From a virus, in IMG/VR virus record IMGVR_UViG_3300033144_006256, positions 20,645-84,644 of that record: a DNA stretch of 64,000 nt; one strand, given 5' to 3'. Position 1 is the stretch's first letter, and every line of letters starts with the position of its first letter. The notes beneath the pieces are model-generated. The model did not search any database. It was given only the letters and a program-made list of their open reading frames with translations, and had not been told where the DNA came from. Below are positions 28,671 to 36,798 of the stretch, piece by piece. The translations under genes and the position numbers were made by a program.

Positions 28671-29093
28671 TCTTTTTTCTATAATCTTTTCTAAACTTTT
28701 TCTTTATTGTTTATATTTATCTGCTTAGTGTTGGCATAGTTATCCCATAGCGATATTTAAAAAAATATAACCTTATAATGCCTTCTGTGGAGTTTTTCTA
28801 AAGACTAAGTTACTATCCTTAAACAAATGTTACAAAAAAAATGTAAATTTGGCGGCCTCTTTTCCTATATTACCATTGGATAGCATCCCATTTCGGAAAG
28901 GTCGTGCTTTTGCACACATAGAGTATTGATTTTGCTGATGCAACTATCACGCTTTAGAATTAAGGAGGAGTGGTTACCTTCAAGTATGCTCTCCCCACAG
29001 GATTAACAAACTATATCATATGTAGTAGGGTGATTAGATAAAAGCACATAAGCACACTTACTTTATCTTATTCGTTCCCTACATTTTACAAGC

Positions 29094-29116
29094 AAAAAAC
29101 ACCCAATAAAGGGTGT
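29094..29116 (-). terminator. Terminator of small RNA copy 2
   Basis: Minus-strand ACACCC-TTTATT-GGGTGT then TTTTTT. The stem 3' arm through TTGCTTGT is identical to the copy-1 terminator. Confidence 0.85.
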
Positions 29117-29199
29117 CTGATGCAATGAGATATAATATTTTACCAATTTCTTGGCATACAAATTTGTCGATAAAATTGTAATTTATATTATATTCCATT
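29094..29199 (-). ncRNA. Small structured RNA, copy 2 (three-way junction with GAAA tetraloop)
   Basis: Minus-strand RNA of about 106 nt. P1: 29185-29199 with 29124-29138 (AATG/CATT, two mismatches, then 9 bp). P2: 29157-29180 (TACAA-TTTT / AAAT-TTGTA type, one T.T). P3: CCAA-GAAA-TTGG (29143-29154). Terminator ACACCC / GGGTGT 29099-29116 on the plus map, then T6. Compared with copy 1, the promoter, GTTAATG start, GAAA loop, CATTGCAT and terminator are kept, while paired bases in all three stems differ but still pair. Confidence 0.85.
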
Positions 29200-29205
29200 A
29201 ACCAT

Positions 29206-29234
29206 ATTATAATTTACTTTTAAAAAATTGTCAA
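29206..29234 (-). promoter_or_regulatory. Sigma-70 promoter for small RNA copy 2
   Basis: Minus-strand TTGACA (29229-29234), 17 bp, TATAAT (29206-29211). The -35 box ends at the base before the terminase ATG at 29235. RNA starts 7 bases after the -10, as in copy 1. Confidence 0.85.
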
Positions 29235-30704
29235 ATGGATAAACAAGAATTAGAAAATATAGCAGAGTCACAATTAAATTTTAGTGAATTTATTAAAAGA
29301 ATATTCTCTAAAAGTTTTGATAAATTTATCGGTGGGCAATACCCAACAGATGTTGCTAATTTTATGCAATATTATCACGATAAAGGGAAAAATACGATTA
29401 GAATATCAGCAAGGTTGCACGGAAAATCAACTTTTATTTATGCATATATAATGTGGCTAATATTCAGAATGGATAAAGATTTATCCATTATTTATTTTTC
29501 ATATAGCGGGAAAATGTCCGCATACCATATAACTAAGATAAAAAAACTAATACAGAACAATCCATACTTTAATGAACTTATTGATTTAAAACCAACAGCA
29601 GAAACACTAATGGCATATAGGTGGAAGAACAGCAAACACGAAGTAACAGTTAACCCACAAGGGCTATTAGGGTTTAAGCGAGGTTTACACAGCTCAGTAG
29701 TTATTATAGATGACCCATATTCTATTGACAAAGAAATTGTAAATGAAGTAGTAAACTTTTCAAATGTTGCCAAAATAAATAATATTATTAAAGCACAGGT
29801 GTTAGATATACCATATGTTGATGGCGGTGAAATACATATAGTTGGCACGCCATTTTCAAATGATGATGTGTTTTTTGATAAAGAATTAAGAAAGATGTTT
29901 GCATTCTGGCAAGCCCCAGCGATTAAAGATGAAAAGAATAAAATAGCATTATGGCCTGAATATATGGATTGGGATGAATTAATGAAAAGGAAAGTAACCA
30001 GAAGTAATTTTTTTGCCCGTGAATATCTTTGCCAGCCGATAATTGCAAGCGAAGGGTATCTTACAAAAGAACAAGTATTAAGTGTAGTTGACGATAGCTT
30101 AACAAATAACGATATTTATGATATAATGACAACGCCTGCAAATACAATAGCAGGATTTGATATAGGAAAGAAGCTACACCCATCAGCAATAACTGTCCTT
30201 AGATGGGATGGGACAGCTTATAAAGAGATATACAATAGATTTTTAGATAATTGGGATTATACAAATGGCGGAGAATTTGACCCTGATAATCCAACACAAT
30301 TAGAATTATTAAAACTTGTAGTAAAGAATTTAAAAGTTGATATTTTATACTTTGATAATACTCGTGGGGAATTTGAAGCGTTTATAGAAACACAGAGCTT
30401 GCCACAACAGGCAATCCCAGTAGTATTTTCTTTAAAAGAAAAAACAGCTATGGCAATGCATCTTAGCAATGCCATAACTGAAAAACTAATTTTAATACAA
30501 AACAAACAGAGATCTATCAACAGTTTATTATCTGTTATGAAAGATTTACAATCAATAGAAACACCAGAAGGTCACGGGGATATGTTTTGGGCAATGGCAT
30601 TGGCTGCAAAAGCCCTTTATGAAATACACCCAAGAGAAGGTGGGGCAAAAGTATCCACAGGTTCACCATCAATAGTAGATGGCGAAATACCGAAAGGATA
30701 CTAA
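29235..30704 (+). CDS. Terminase large subunit
   Basis: 489 residues, the packaging motor. ATPase: Walker A ISARLHGKST at residues 57-66, Walker B SVVIIDDP at 154-161. RNase H-like nuclease with Asp in GFDIGKKLHPSA (about 306), ILYFDNTRG (about 372) and GDMFWAMALA (about 449). Length is normal. It is followed at 15 bases by the portal. The ATG is directly next to the -35 box of the antisense-direction small RNA promoter, so terminase translation and that promoter share DNA. The gene itself has no clear ribosome site. Confidence 0.9.
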   Translation: MDKQELENIAESQLNFSEFIKRIFSKSFDKFIGGQYPTDVANFMQYYHDKGKNTIRISARLHGKSTFIYAYIMWLIFRMDKDLSIIYFSYSGKMSAYHITKIKKLIQNNPYFNELIDLKPTAETLMAYRWKNSKHEVTVNPQGLLGFKRGLHSSVVIIDDPYSIDKEIVNEVVNFSNVAKINNIIKAQVLDIPYVDGGEIHIVGTPFSNDDVFFDKELRKMFAFWQAPAIKDEKNKIALWPEYMDWDELMKRKVTRSNFFAREYLCQPIIASEGYLTKEQVLSVVDDSLTNNDIYDIMTTPANTIAGFDIGKKLHPSAITVLRWDGTAYKEIYNRFLDNWDYTNGGEFDPDNPTQLELLKLVVKNLKVDILYFDNTRGEFEAFIETQSLPQQAIPVVFSLKEKTAMAMHLSNAITEKLILIQNKQRSINSLLSVMKDLQSIETPEGHGDMFWAMALAAKALYEIHPREGGAKVSTGSPSIVDGEIPKGY

Positions 30705-30719
30705 TATTAAGAATATACA

Positions 30720-32561
30720 ATGAAAATTTTTGGCTTTGAAATAAATAGAAAAGAAAAAAAAGAAGATGCTAATTATAATATAGCAAGAATAATGCGTGAA
30801 ATTGGCGTACCTCGTGATGCTGTTATTGGTGAATATAAAACAGAAGAAAACCCTGATGAATTGAATATTGATACATATATAAGAATGCAACAAAACGATG
30901 GCACAGTTCAAGCTATTATAAGAATGTTGTCTCTGCCTATACAATCCGCAGAACCTTTTATCATAGGTGCAGAAAATGATAATGGGGAGGCGGATTTTAT
31001 TCGTACTGTTTTATTTGGCTCAGAATTTGAAGGTGGGATGTCAACACCAATGGCATTAGTTATATCAGATATGACAAGAGCAATAGCAGAAGGGTTTAGA
31101 GCATATAATAAAGTCCCGCAAGTTATAACACAAGGGGATTATAAAGGGAAAATAGGTTGGCGTAAAATAGCCCCACGAGATGCACAAACGATTAAGATAA
31201 AGGTAGATAAACACGGAGGATTTGATGGGTTACACCAAATAGCAACATTAGGTGATCAAACAATAGATAAAAATATTCCAAAAGATTATGCTTTACTATA
31301 TACATTTCAAAAAGAAAAACACGGGTTGTATGGTGAATCAATATTAAAATCCGCTTTTTACCATTATGATAAAAAGCATAAACTTTACTACATAGCTTGT
31401 AAAAAGGCAGAAGTAGAAACGATGGGGATACGAACAGTTGAACTCCCACAAGCACCAAATCCATCAGATAGAACTGCGATAGAAAAAGCAGTTGATAATA
31501 TAGGGATTAATACAAGAATATCTGTCCCACATAATTATAAATTTGATGTTAAATTTCCTTCTAATGGTGGTTCAGATTTTATAATGAAGAATATAGAACA
31601 CCACGATTTAGAAATGGCAAAATCTGCTTTATGCGGTATGCTTGAACTAAATTCGGGAGGTAGTTATGCACTATCAAAAGATAAAAGTAATTGGTTAGTA
31701 TTAGCAATAAATGGGATTATGAAGGGAATGGAAGCAACAATAAATTCTTATGTAATAGCTCCATTGATAAATTATAACTATGGGACATATAATTATCCTA
31801 AATTTAAATTCCCTGCGATAACAACAGAAGCGGAAGATTTACTTACAGAAGTTTCTAAAAGTATATTTAGTAAAGCTGAAATGTTGCCAACAGAAGTATT
31901 TAATGATGTTGTTAATAGAGCAGTAGAAAAAATGGGGATTAAAAAAGAACCACAAGATGCTACAAAAGAATTAAAGAAAATAGAAAAAGAAAGTGATGAA
32001 AAAGAAAAAATAGATAACCTTGTCGAAAAGGCGAAGACAGAAGTTAAATTAGAAGAACCAGAGTGTCCATTCTGGCGTGAAAAAAACAAATATGAACAAT
32101 CAGTATCATTTGAAGATATAGAAGAAAGAATGGATTTACAGAGTGTTGATTTAGAAGAAAAACTATTGCCTATATTTAAAAAGCAAAGAGCTCAGTTAAA
32201 AGTAGCAATTAAAAAAGCAATTAGAAATAATGATATTAAAAGTATCAAGAAATTAAAATTAATTAAACAAGATAAAATGCAAGAAATACTTTTAGAAGAA
32301 ATGAATGATACATTTGAGTTTTCTAAAAGGAAAGCAGCAGATGATGATAAGAACCAATCGCCAAAAACATCTAAAGCGACAGAAAAAATACTAAAAGCTA
32401 AAGCTAAAGAATATGCTGATATGCACGAAGATAGTGTAAAGGAAAGTACCATTAAATATCTTGAAGAAGCATTAAAAGATAAAAATCTTAAACTTGAAGA
32501 ACAAAAGGAAGAAGATTGGAATGATACATTAGAAGAAATAATAGAGAAAGTAAATGGATAA
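30720..32561 (+). CDS. Portal protein, DUF935 (Mu gp29-like), with long C-terminal extension
   Basis: 613 residues. The N-terminal 400 match the DUF935 portal family: DTYIRMQQNDGTVQAIIRML, IGWRKIAPRDAQTIKI, YTFQKEKHGLYGESIL, KSAFYHYDKKHKLY. Residues about 420-613 are charged helical sequence (WREKNKYEQSVSFEDIEER, EILLEEMNDTFEFSKRK) longer than in Mu and possibly homologous to a head-assembly domain. Forms the dodecameric DNA gate. Overlaps the next gene by 8 bases. Confidence 0.85.
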   Translation: MKIFGFEINRKEKKEDANYNIARIMREIGVPRDAVIGEYKTEENPDELNIDTYIRMQQNDGTVQAIIRMLSLPIQSAEPFIIGAENDNGEADFIRTVLFGSEFEGGMSTPMALVISDMTRAIAEGFRAYNKVPQVITQGDYKGKIGWRKIAPRDAQTIKIKVDKHGGFDGLHQIATLGDQTIDKNIPKDYALLYTFQKEKHGLYGESILKSAFYHYDKKHKLYYIACKKAEVETMGIRTVELPQAPNPSDRTAIEKAVDNIGINTRISVPHNYKFDVKFPSNGGSDFIMKNIEHHDLEMAKSALCGMLELNSGGSYALSKDKSNWLVLAINGIMKGMEATINSYVIAPLINYNYGTYNYPKFKFPAITTEAEDLLTEVSKSIFSKAEMLPTEVFNDVVNRAVEKMGIKKEPQDATKELKKIEKESDEKEKIDNLVEKAKTEVKLEEPECPFWREKNKYEQSVSFEDIEERMDLQSVDLEEKLLPIFKKQRAQLKVAIKKAIRNNDIKSIKKLKLIKQDKMQEILLEEMNDTFEFSKRKAADDDKNQSPKTSKATEKILKAKAKEYADMHEDSVKESTIKYLEEALKDKNLKLEEQKEEDWNDTLEEIIEKVNG

Positions 32562-33726
32562 TGGAAAGTTTATTAAAAAAATATCTTTAATATGTGAGAA
32601 AGAAGGAATATATAACTCCGAACTTATACAATTAAAAAAAGAAAATTTAACAAAAGATGAATTTATATCAGGCATAACAAATCTTATAGAAGAAAAAAGA
32701 AAACAACGGATAATAGAACTCAAAGAAGCAAAAAAAAATGAAACACAGGAAAATATAATATCTATAACAGGTTATATAAAAAATATAAATGAAAAGTTAT
32801 TTAAAAAATTTATAAATGAAAAACCAAACTGGTATAAAGAACCAGTAGCAAAAGTAGAAGTGACTAATCTCAATACACCAAGAGAAGAAATAAAGGTTTC
32901 TAACTTCCCTAAGCAGATAGAATTTCCAGAAGAAATAAAAGTCTCTAACTTTCCAGAACAACAAAAGCCATTAAAGAAAATTGAAATAACTAATTTCCCA
33001 GATTACCCAGAGCCATTAAAAGAAATAGAAGTAAAGAATTTTCCAAAACAGATTGATATTAAAAAACCAGATTGGTATAAAGAACCGAAAGATAAAGTAG
33101 AAATAACTAATTTCCCAGAACAGAAAGAATTTCCAAAAGAAATAAAAGTTACAAATCCTCAAGAAAATGTTATAATAAAGAATGATATAACAGTTAAAGA
33201 GCCAAACTGGATAGCAAAATTACTTCCAGATAATAATATTGTTAAAAAGATATCAGATAGTGTAAGTAAGATATTAGATAAAGTTACAAGCACATCAGTT
33301 GGCAGAATAATTAAAAATAAGTTTATAGTTAAAACAGAAAAAGAAAATCCTTTAAATGTTGTGCTAGTAGATCCAGTTACTAAACAACCAACAGAATTAA
33401 ATGTTAGGGTAGCAGGAGGCGGTGGAGGTTATCAAGATACGATAGGGATAAAAAATGCTAGTGAAGAAACTATTAACCCAGCGACAGAAGAAAAGCAAGA
33501 TAATACTATAACTGCGATAGAAGATGTAGAAACATCTGCTGACGAAACTACAACGGCAGTAAGCTCATTAGAAACAGCATTAACAGAAGGTGATGGACTT
33601 AGAAGAAATATAGAACAAGGGGAAACATTAGAACTTATATTAATAGAACTTAAAAAAATAAATAAACATTTTGAAACTATCACTGATGAAGAAATAAACA
33701 GTGATGATATAAACCTAGAAAGTTAA
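32554..33726 (+). CDS. Structural protein with NFP-type repeats
   Basis: 390 residues. Residues about 105-210 have six to seven imperfect repeats around I-[KE]-V-[ST]-N-F-P (EEIKVSNFPEQQ, KIEITNFPDYPE, EIEVKNFPKQID). A Gly-rich hinge (VAGGGGGYQD) and a C-terminal helical part with NPATEEKQDNTITAIED, typical of phage neck/head accessory proteins, follow. The repeats suggest an extended beta fibre. Located between portal and Mu F genes, so probably virion-associated. Confidence 0.6.
   Translation: MDNGKFIKKISLICEKEGIYNSELIQLKKENLTKDEFISGITNLIEEKRKQRIIELKEAKKNETQENIISITGYIKNINEKLFKKFINEKPNWYKEPVAKVEVTNLNTPREEIKVSNFPKQIEFPEEIKVSNFPEQQKPLKKIEITNFPDYPEPLKEIEVKNFPKQIDIKKPDWYKEPKDKVEITNFPEQKEFPKEIKVTNPQENVIIKNDITVKEPNWIAKLLPDNNIVKKISDSVSKILDKVTSTSVGRIIKNKFIVKTEKENPLNVVLVDPVTKQPTELNVRVAGGGGGYQDTIGIKNASEETINPATEEKQDNTITAIEDVETSADETTTAVSSLETALTEGDGLRRNIEQGETLELILIELKKINKHFETITDEEINSDDINLES
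32763..32776. promoter_or_regulatory. Palindrome TATAACAGGTTATA inside the NFP-repeat gene
   Basis: Exact 14-bp copy within coding sequence. Confidence 0.4.
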
Positions 33727-33731
33727 AAATT

Positions 33732-34280
33732 ATGAAAATACAAGATGGCACAGGTAGTGGTAATATGCAGAAAATTAATAATGAAAACCAAGCACATACA
33801 TTATCAATAAGTATGCCTGTACAGCACCACGTAAATCACGATCACAAAAAAGTATATTCTGTATTAATAAATAAAACACCAACTGCTGCAGGAGATTGTT
33901 TTTGTTATATTAAAAATACAGATGATGATGATTTGATAATTACAGATACGAAATTTTTTGCTGCGACAGATGAAATTATACAAATTAAACTGTCTGATAT
34001 AGGGACGCCTATAGGCGGAACAGATGTAACCCCAGTTAATAAAAACGCAGGCAGTGGAGAAGAAGCATCTGGGATATTCCAAACAGGCGTTGATATAACA
34101 GGGTTATCTGGTGGAGCAACAGTAGATGAATTCCAAGTTGATGGTGGAACAGGTACAAACTATAATAGATGGTTATCTGGGCTTATTATACCTAAGAATA
34201 AAATAGCCACATTTTATGTAGTAACAGGAGGAATAGCAATAAGGGGTTCTATCACGTTTTATATCCACGAATCATTATAA
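33732..34280 (+). CDS. Virion structural protein, 182 aa
   Basis: Beta-rich protein (HKKVYSVLINKTPTAAGDCF, KNKIATFYVVTGGIAIRGS) without membrane segments; resembles unassigned phage structural proteins encoded next to heads. Six bases after the NFP-repeat gene and four before the next; a head fibre or decoration role is inferred. Confidence 0.55.
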   Translation: MKIQDGTGSGNMQKINNENQAHTLSISMPVQHHVNHDHKKVYSVLINKTPTAAGDCFCYIKNTDDDDLIITDTKFFAATDEIIQIKLSDIGTPIGGTDVTPVNKNAGSGEEASGIFQTGVDITGLSGGATVDEFQVDGGTGTNYNRWLSGLIIPKNKIATFYVVTGGIAIRGSITFYIHESL

Positions 34281-34283
34281 AAT

Positions 34284-35393
34284 ATGGCTATAAGGAACAC
34301 TATAATTGATCCTGAAACTGGACGTGAAGCATCAGTAGTTGATGGGGCAGAAGTAAATGCTCTAGCTGTAGCAACACGTCCGCTTAAAACTTTTGAAAAT
34401 AAAGATATATATTTTCAAAATGAAACATACGGTGCAGAAATGAACCAAAATGTAGCGACTGGCGGTACTCCTATACATATACACGATGGTACGGATAATA
34501 TATATTGGACAGCATCAGCAATATCTGGGAATTGGGTATTTGATAGTACAGATCAGAATCATACTCCTGCTGGTTCAAAAAGTATTGATGCAACAGGGAC
34601 AACAAATAATAGCATAGCACAAATAGCAAAAGGTAGCTCACAAGATTTAACTGGATATGTTTCAATAACTGGTTGGATATATATCTCTAGTTGGTCGGCA
34701 GCTGGCACGAAACACATTGAATTATATGGGTGGGACACTGGGACAGGACTAATTGTAGGTAATTCTGTTAATATAGATGATTATATAAATACAGGGCAAA
34801 TAGGAAGCTGGCAGAAATTTACAATTAATCTTAAAGATTTTGGGATAAAAAATAAAACTATAGATTCTATAAGAATACAAACTACAACAACTGCGGTAGC
34901 ACCTAATTATTATTTAGATGATATACAGATAGAAGAAACAGGAGCCCCATTAGAATATAATATACAGCCAGAAACAGATACTTGGTTACATATACACGAA
35001 ATAAGTATGGTATTAGCAGATGCTTATACAGGGACGATAACAGGGCTTGATGATGGGACAGAAAATACAACAATGCAAGCATTATCATATAACAAGATAT
35101 TGGGCGTTAGCGAATTAGATAGCGGGATTATTTATAAACATACTGCTAATGGTAATACAAAGTTTTCTTATAATATGAAGAGTCTAGCAGATATACTTGA
35201 TAACACTTGTTCAAGGATAATAACGTCTGGGTCTGATAGAATAAATACTTTTATAAAAATATGTTTTGTATATACTGAACCAATAATTCTTAAATGGGAA
35301 GAAATGGATAAATTATCATTTACTATTTCAGATGATTTAAGTGGGTTATTAAGGTTTAGAATTAAAGCAGGGTGTAAAGAGGAAAAAAGATGA
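34284..35393 (+). CDS. Virion protein with jelly-roll (carbohydrate-binding-like) domain
   Basis: 369 residues. Residues about 85-215 form a beta-sandwich of CBM type: NWVFDSTDQNHTPAGSKS, GTKHIELYGWDTGTGL, IGSWQKFTINLKDFGIKN, YYLDDIQIEETG. Flanking domains are phage-like beta structure (NVATGGTPIHIHDGTDNIYW). Probably a surface-exposed head accessory that binds glycans, which would fit a phage that also builds glycans. Confidence 0.6.
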   Translation: MAIRNTIIDPETGREASVVDGAEVNALAVATRPLKTFENKDIYFQNETYGAEMNQNVATGGTPIHIHDGTDNIYWTASAISGNWVFDSTDQNHTPAGSKSIDATGTTNNSIAQIAKGSSQDLTGYVSITGWIYISSWSAAGTKHIELYGWDTGTGLIVGNSVNIDDYINTGQIGSWQKFTINLKDFGIKNKTIDSIRIQTTTTAVAPNYYLDDIQIEETGAPLEYNIQPETDTWLHIHEISMVLADAYTGTITGLDDGTENTTMQALSYNKILGVSELDSGIIYKHTANGNTKFSYNMKSLADILDNTCSRIITSGSDRINTFIKICFVYTEPIILKWEEMDKLSFTISDDLSGLLRFRIKAGCKEEKR

Positions 35394-35977
35394 ATTTAGA
35401 AGAAAAAAAGAAAAAAGAAGAAGAAATAATTGAAGAAGAATTTGATTTAGACGAATTTACAGAAGAAGTTGTTAAAAAGAATAAACCATTGTCAGATGGT
35501 GTATTAGCTGGATTAGCGGCAACAACTATTACATATGCAGTCAATACTGGACGGAATGAATATTTTGAAAGTGTTAAAAAAGATACTTATGCTTATGAAT
35601 TTTCGGCGTTATTAGATAGCAAAACTTGTAATCGTTGTTTATCACTGGACGGCAGGGTAATAGAAGCTAATGATTCTGCATATCAAGAACAAATGCCTAG
35701 TTTGCATATTTTCTGCCGCTGCCTATGGATAAGAATAGATAAAAGCGAAGATGATTTACCAAAGATAACAGGTATCCCAGAAAACATACCAACTGAATTT
35801 AATGAAATACCAAAATACCCGACACTTAGGAAGGATCAGAAAGAAGCAAGGATTGAAGTAGAAAAAAGAATTAAACGATTAGAAAAAAAAGTTAAAAAAT
35901 ATGAAACATCAGAAACATATCCGAACAGGGTTAAGAGTTTAAGCAAAACTATAAGCGGATTAAAGAGGGCATTATAA
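35390..35977 (+). CDS. Mu F-like minor head / head morphogenesis protein
   Basis: 195 residues. Hallmarks of the Phage_Mu_F family: LAATTITYAVNTGRNEYFES, LLDSKTCNRCLSLDGRVIEA, MPSLHIFCRCLW. The Cys-x2-Cys and H-x2-C-x-C pattern binds metal. Normally required for early head assembly near the portal. Shorter than gpF of Mu. ATGA overlap with the upstream gene; TAATG overlap with the next. Confidence 0.8.
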   Translation: MNLEEKKKKEEEIIEEEFDLDEFTEEVVKKNKPLSDGVLAGLAATTITYAVNTGRNEYFESVKKDTYAYEFSALLDSKTCNRCLSLDGRVIEANDSAYQEQMPSLHIFCRCLWIRIDKSEDDLPKITGIPENIPTEFNEIPKYPTLRKDQKEARIEVEKRIKRLEKKVKKYETSETYPNRVKSLSKTISGLKRAL

Positions 35978-36105
35978 TGGGAACTAAAATATACAAAGGG
36001 GAAACAATTAGTTGTCTGTATTGCGGAGAAAAGAATATAAAAGGAAGAGATTACTGTTGGAAGTGCTTCAAACCACTTCGTCCGATTAACAAACCAATAA
36101 CATAA
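35977..36105 (+). CDS. Small zinc-ribbon protein, 42 aa
   Basis: CLYCGEKNIKGRDYCWKCF shows two CxxC pairs. Starts on the stop of the Mu F gene. Unknown role within the head operon. Confidence 0.5.
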   Translation: MGTKIYKGETISCLYCGEKNIKGRDYCWKCFKPLRPINKPIT

Positions 36106-36144
36106 TATACAAAAATTGTTATATGTGGTATAATACAAATAAAT

Positions 36145-36618
36145 ATGGAAAAAATACAATTATTATTAAATATAAAAAAAGATATTCAGCTTGAAGAAGC
36201 TGAAAAAGGTGATTGGATAGTTGAAGGATATGCAACTACACTTGGAAGAAATTCACATAGAATGCGAATGACAGAAGAAGCATTAAGACAAGTAGCTGAA
36301 AACTTTAAAACATATACAACTGTTTTATTTAATCACGATAGCAATGCATTAATTGGAAAAATACTTGATGCAACAGCAGACGGGGATGGTGTTTGGGTAA
36401 AAGTAAGAATATCAAAAAGCGAACCTGATTATTGGGCAAAAATTCAAGATGGAACATTAAACAAATTTTCTATACAATATGAAGCTAAAACAAGGAGAAT
36501 ATTTGTAGATGGTGAATTTATAGATGAAATAATAGAAGCATTTGCTGTTGAAGCAAGTTTGGTATCAATCCCAGCACAAAATAAGGCAGAGGCAATATTA
36601 AGCTATGTAGTAACATAG
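36145..36618 (+). CDS. HK97-type prohead protease
   Basis: 157 residues. WIVEGYATTLGR, RQVAENFKTYTTVLFNHDSN (His) and LNKFSIQYEAKT (Ser), then VEASLVSIPAQNKAEAIL: the U35/HK97 prohead protease with His-Ser catalytic pair. It trims scaffold and capsid proteins. Unusually, a second, Mu-type protease domain follows in the gene at 36799. Confidence 0.85.
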   Translation: MEKIQLLLNIKKDIQLEEAEKGDWIVEGYATTLGRNSHRMRMTEEALRQVAENFKTYTTVLFNHDSNALIGKILDATADGDGVWVKVRISKSEPDYWAKIQDGTLNKFSIQYEAKTRRIFVDGEFIDEIIEAFAVEASLVSIPAQNKAEAILSYVVT

Positions 36619-36636
36619 AATTTAAAGAATAAAATT

Positions 36637-36774
36637 ATGGACGAAATAGTTTCAAAAACCAAGAAATTATTTCTTCGTGATAATAGTATAAAGAGCAGCG
36701 GTACTGCTCTACGTGGAGAGACAATAAGACCATTTATGGGTAACTGTAATAAGGCAATCTCAGTGAAGCGTTGA
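36637..36774 (+). CDS. Hypothetical protein, 45 aa
   Basis: MDEIVSKTKKLFLRDN then SSGTALRGETIRPFMGN. It begins MDEI like the next gene, so the two starts may derive from a duplication. Otherwise unknown. Confidence 0.35.
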   Translation: MDEIVSKTKKLFLRDNSIKSSGTALRGETIRPFMGNCNKAISVKR

Positions 36775-36798
36775 TATCTTATTAGAAAGGATAATACC

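Larger units (their letters stand above)
28420..29093. other. Non-coding region upstream of terminase
   Basis: No convincing gene on either strand. Contents: hairpin 28502-28534, inverted dispersed repeat 28587-28670, a GTGC-TTTT-GCAC hairpin near 28902-28913, and a GTAGGG/CCCTAC-closed hairpin at about 29024-29081 with AGATAAA/TTTATCT inside. The location just before the large terminase makes a pac/cos site possible, but no direct evidence is seen. Confidence 0.5.

Noticed and set aside
36106-36144. TATAAT-like sequence before the prohead protease
   Set aside because: No -35 box at proper spacing; treated as AT-rich chance.
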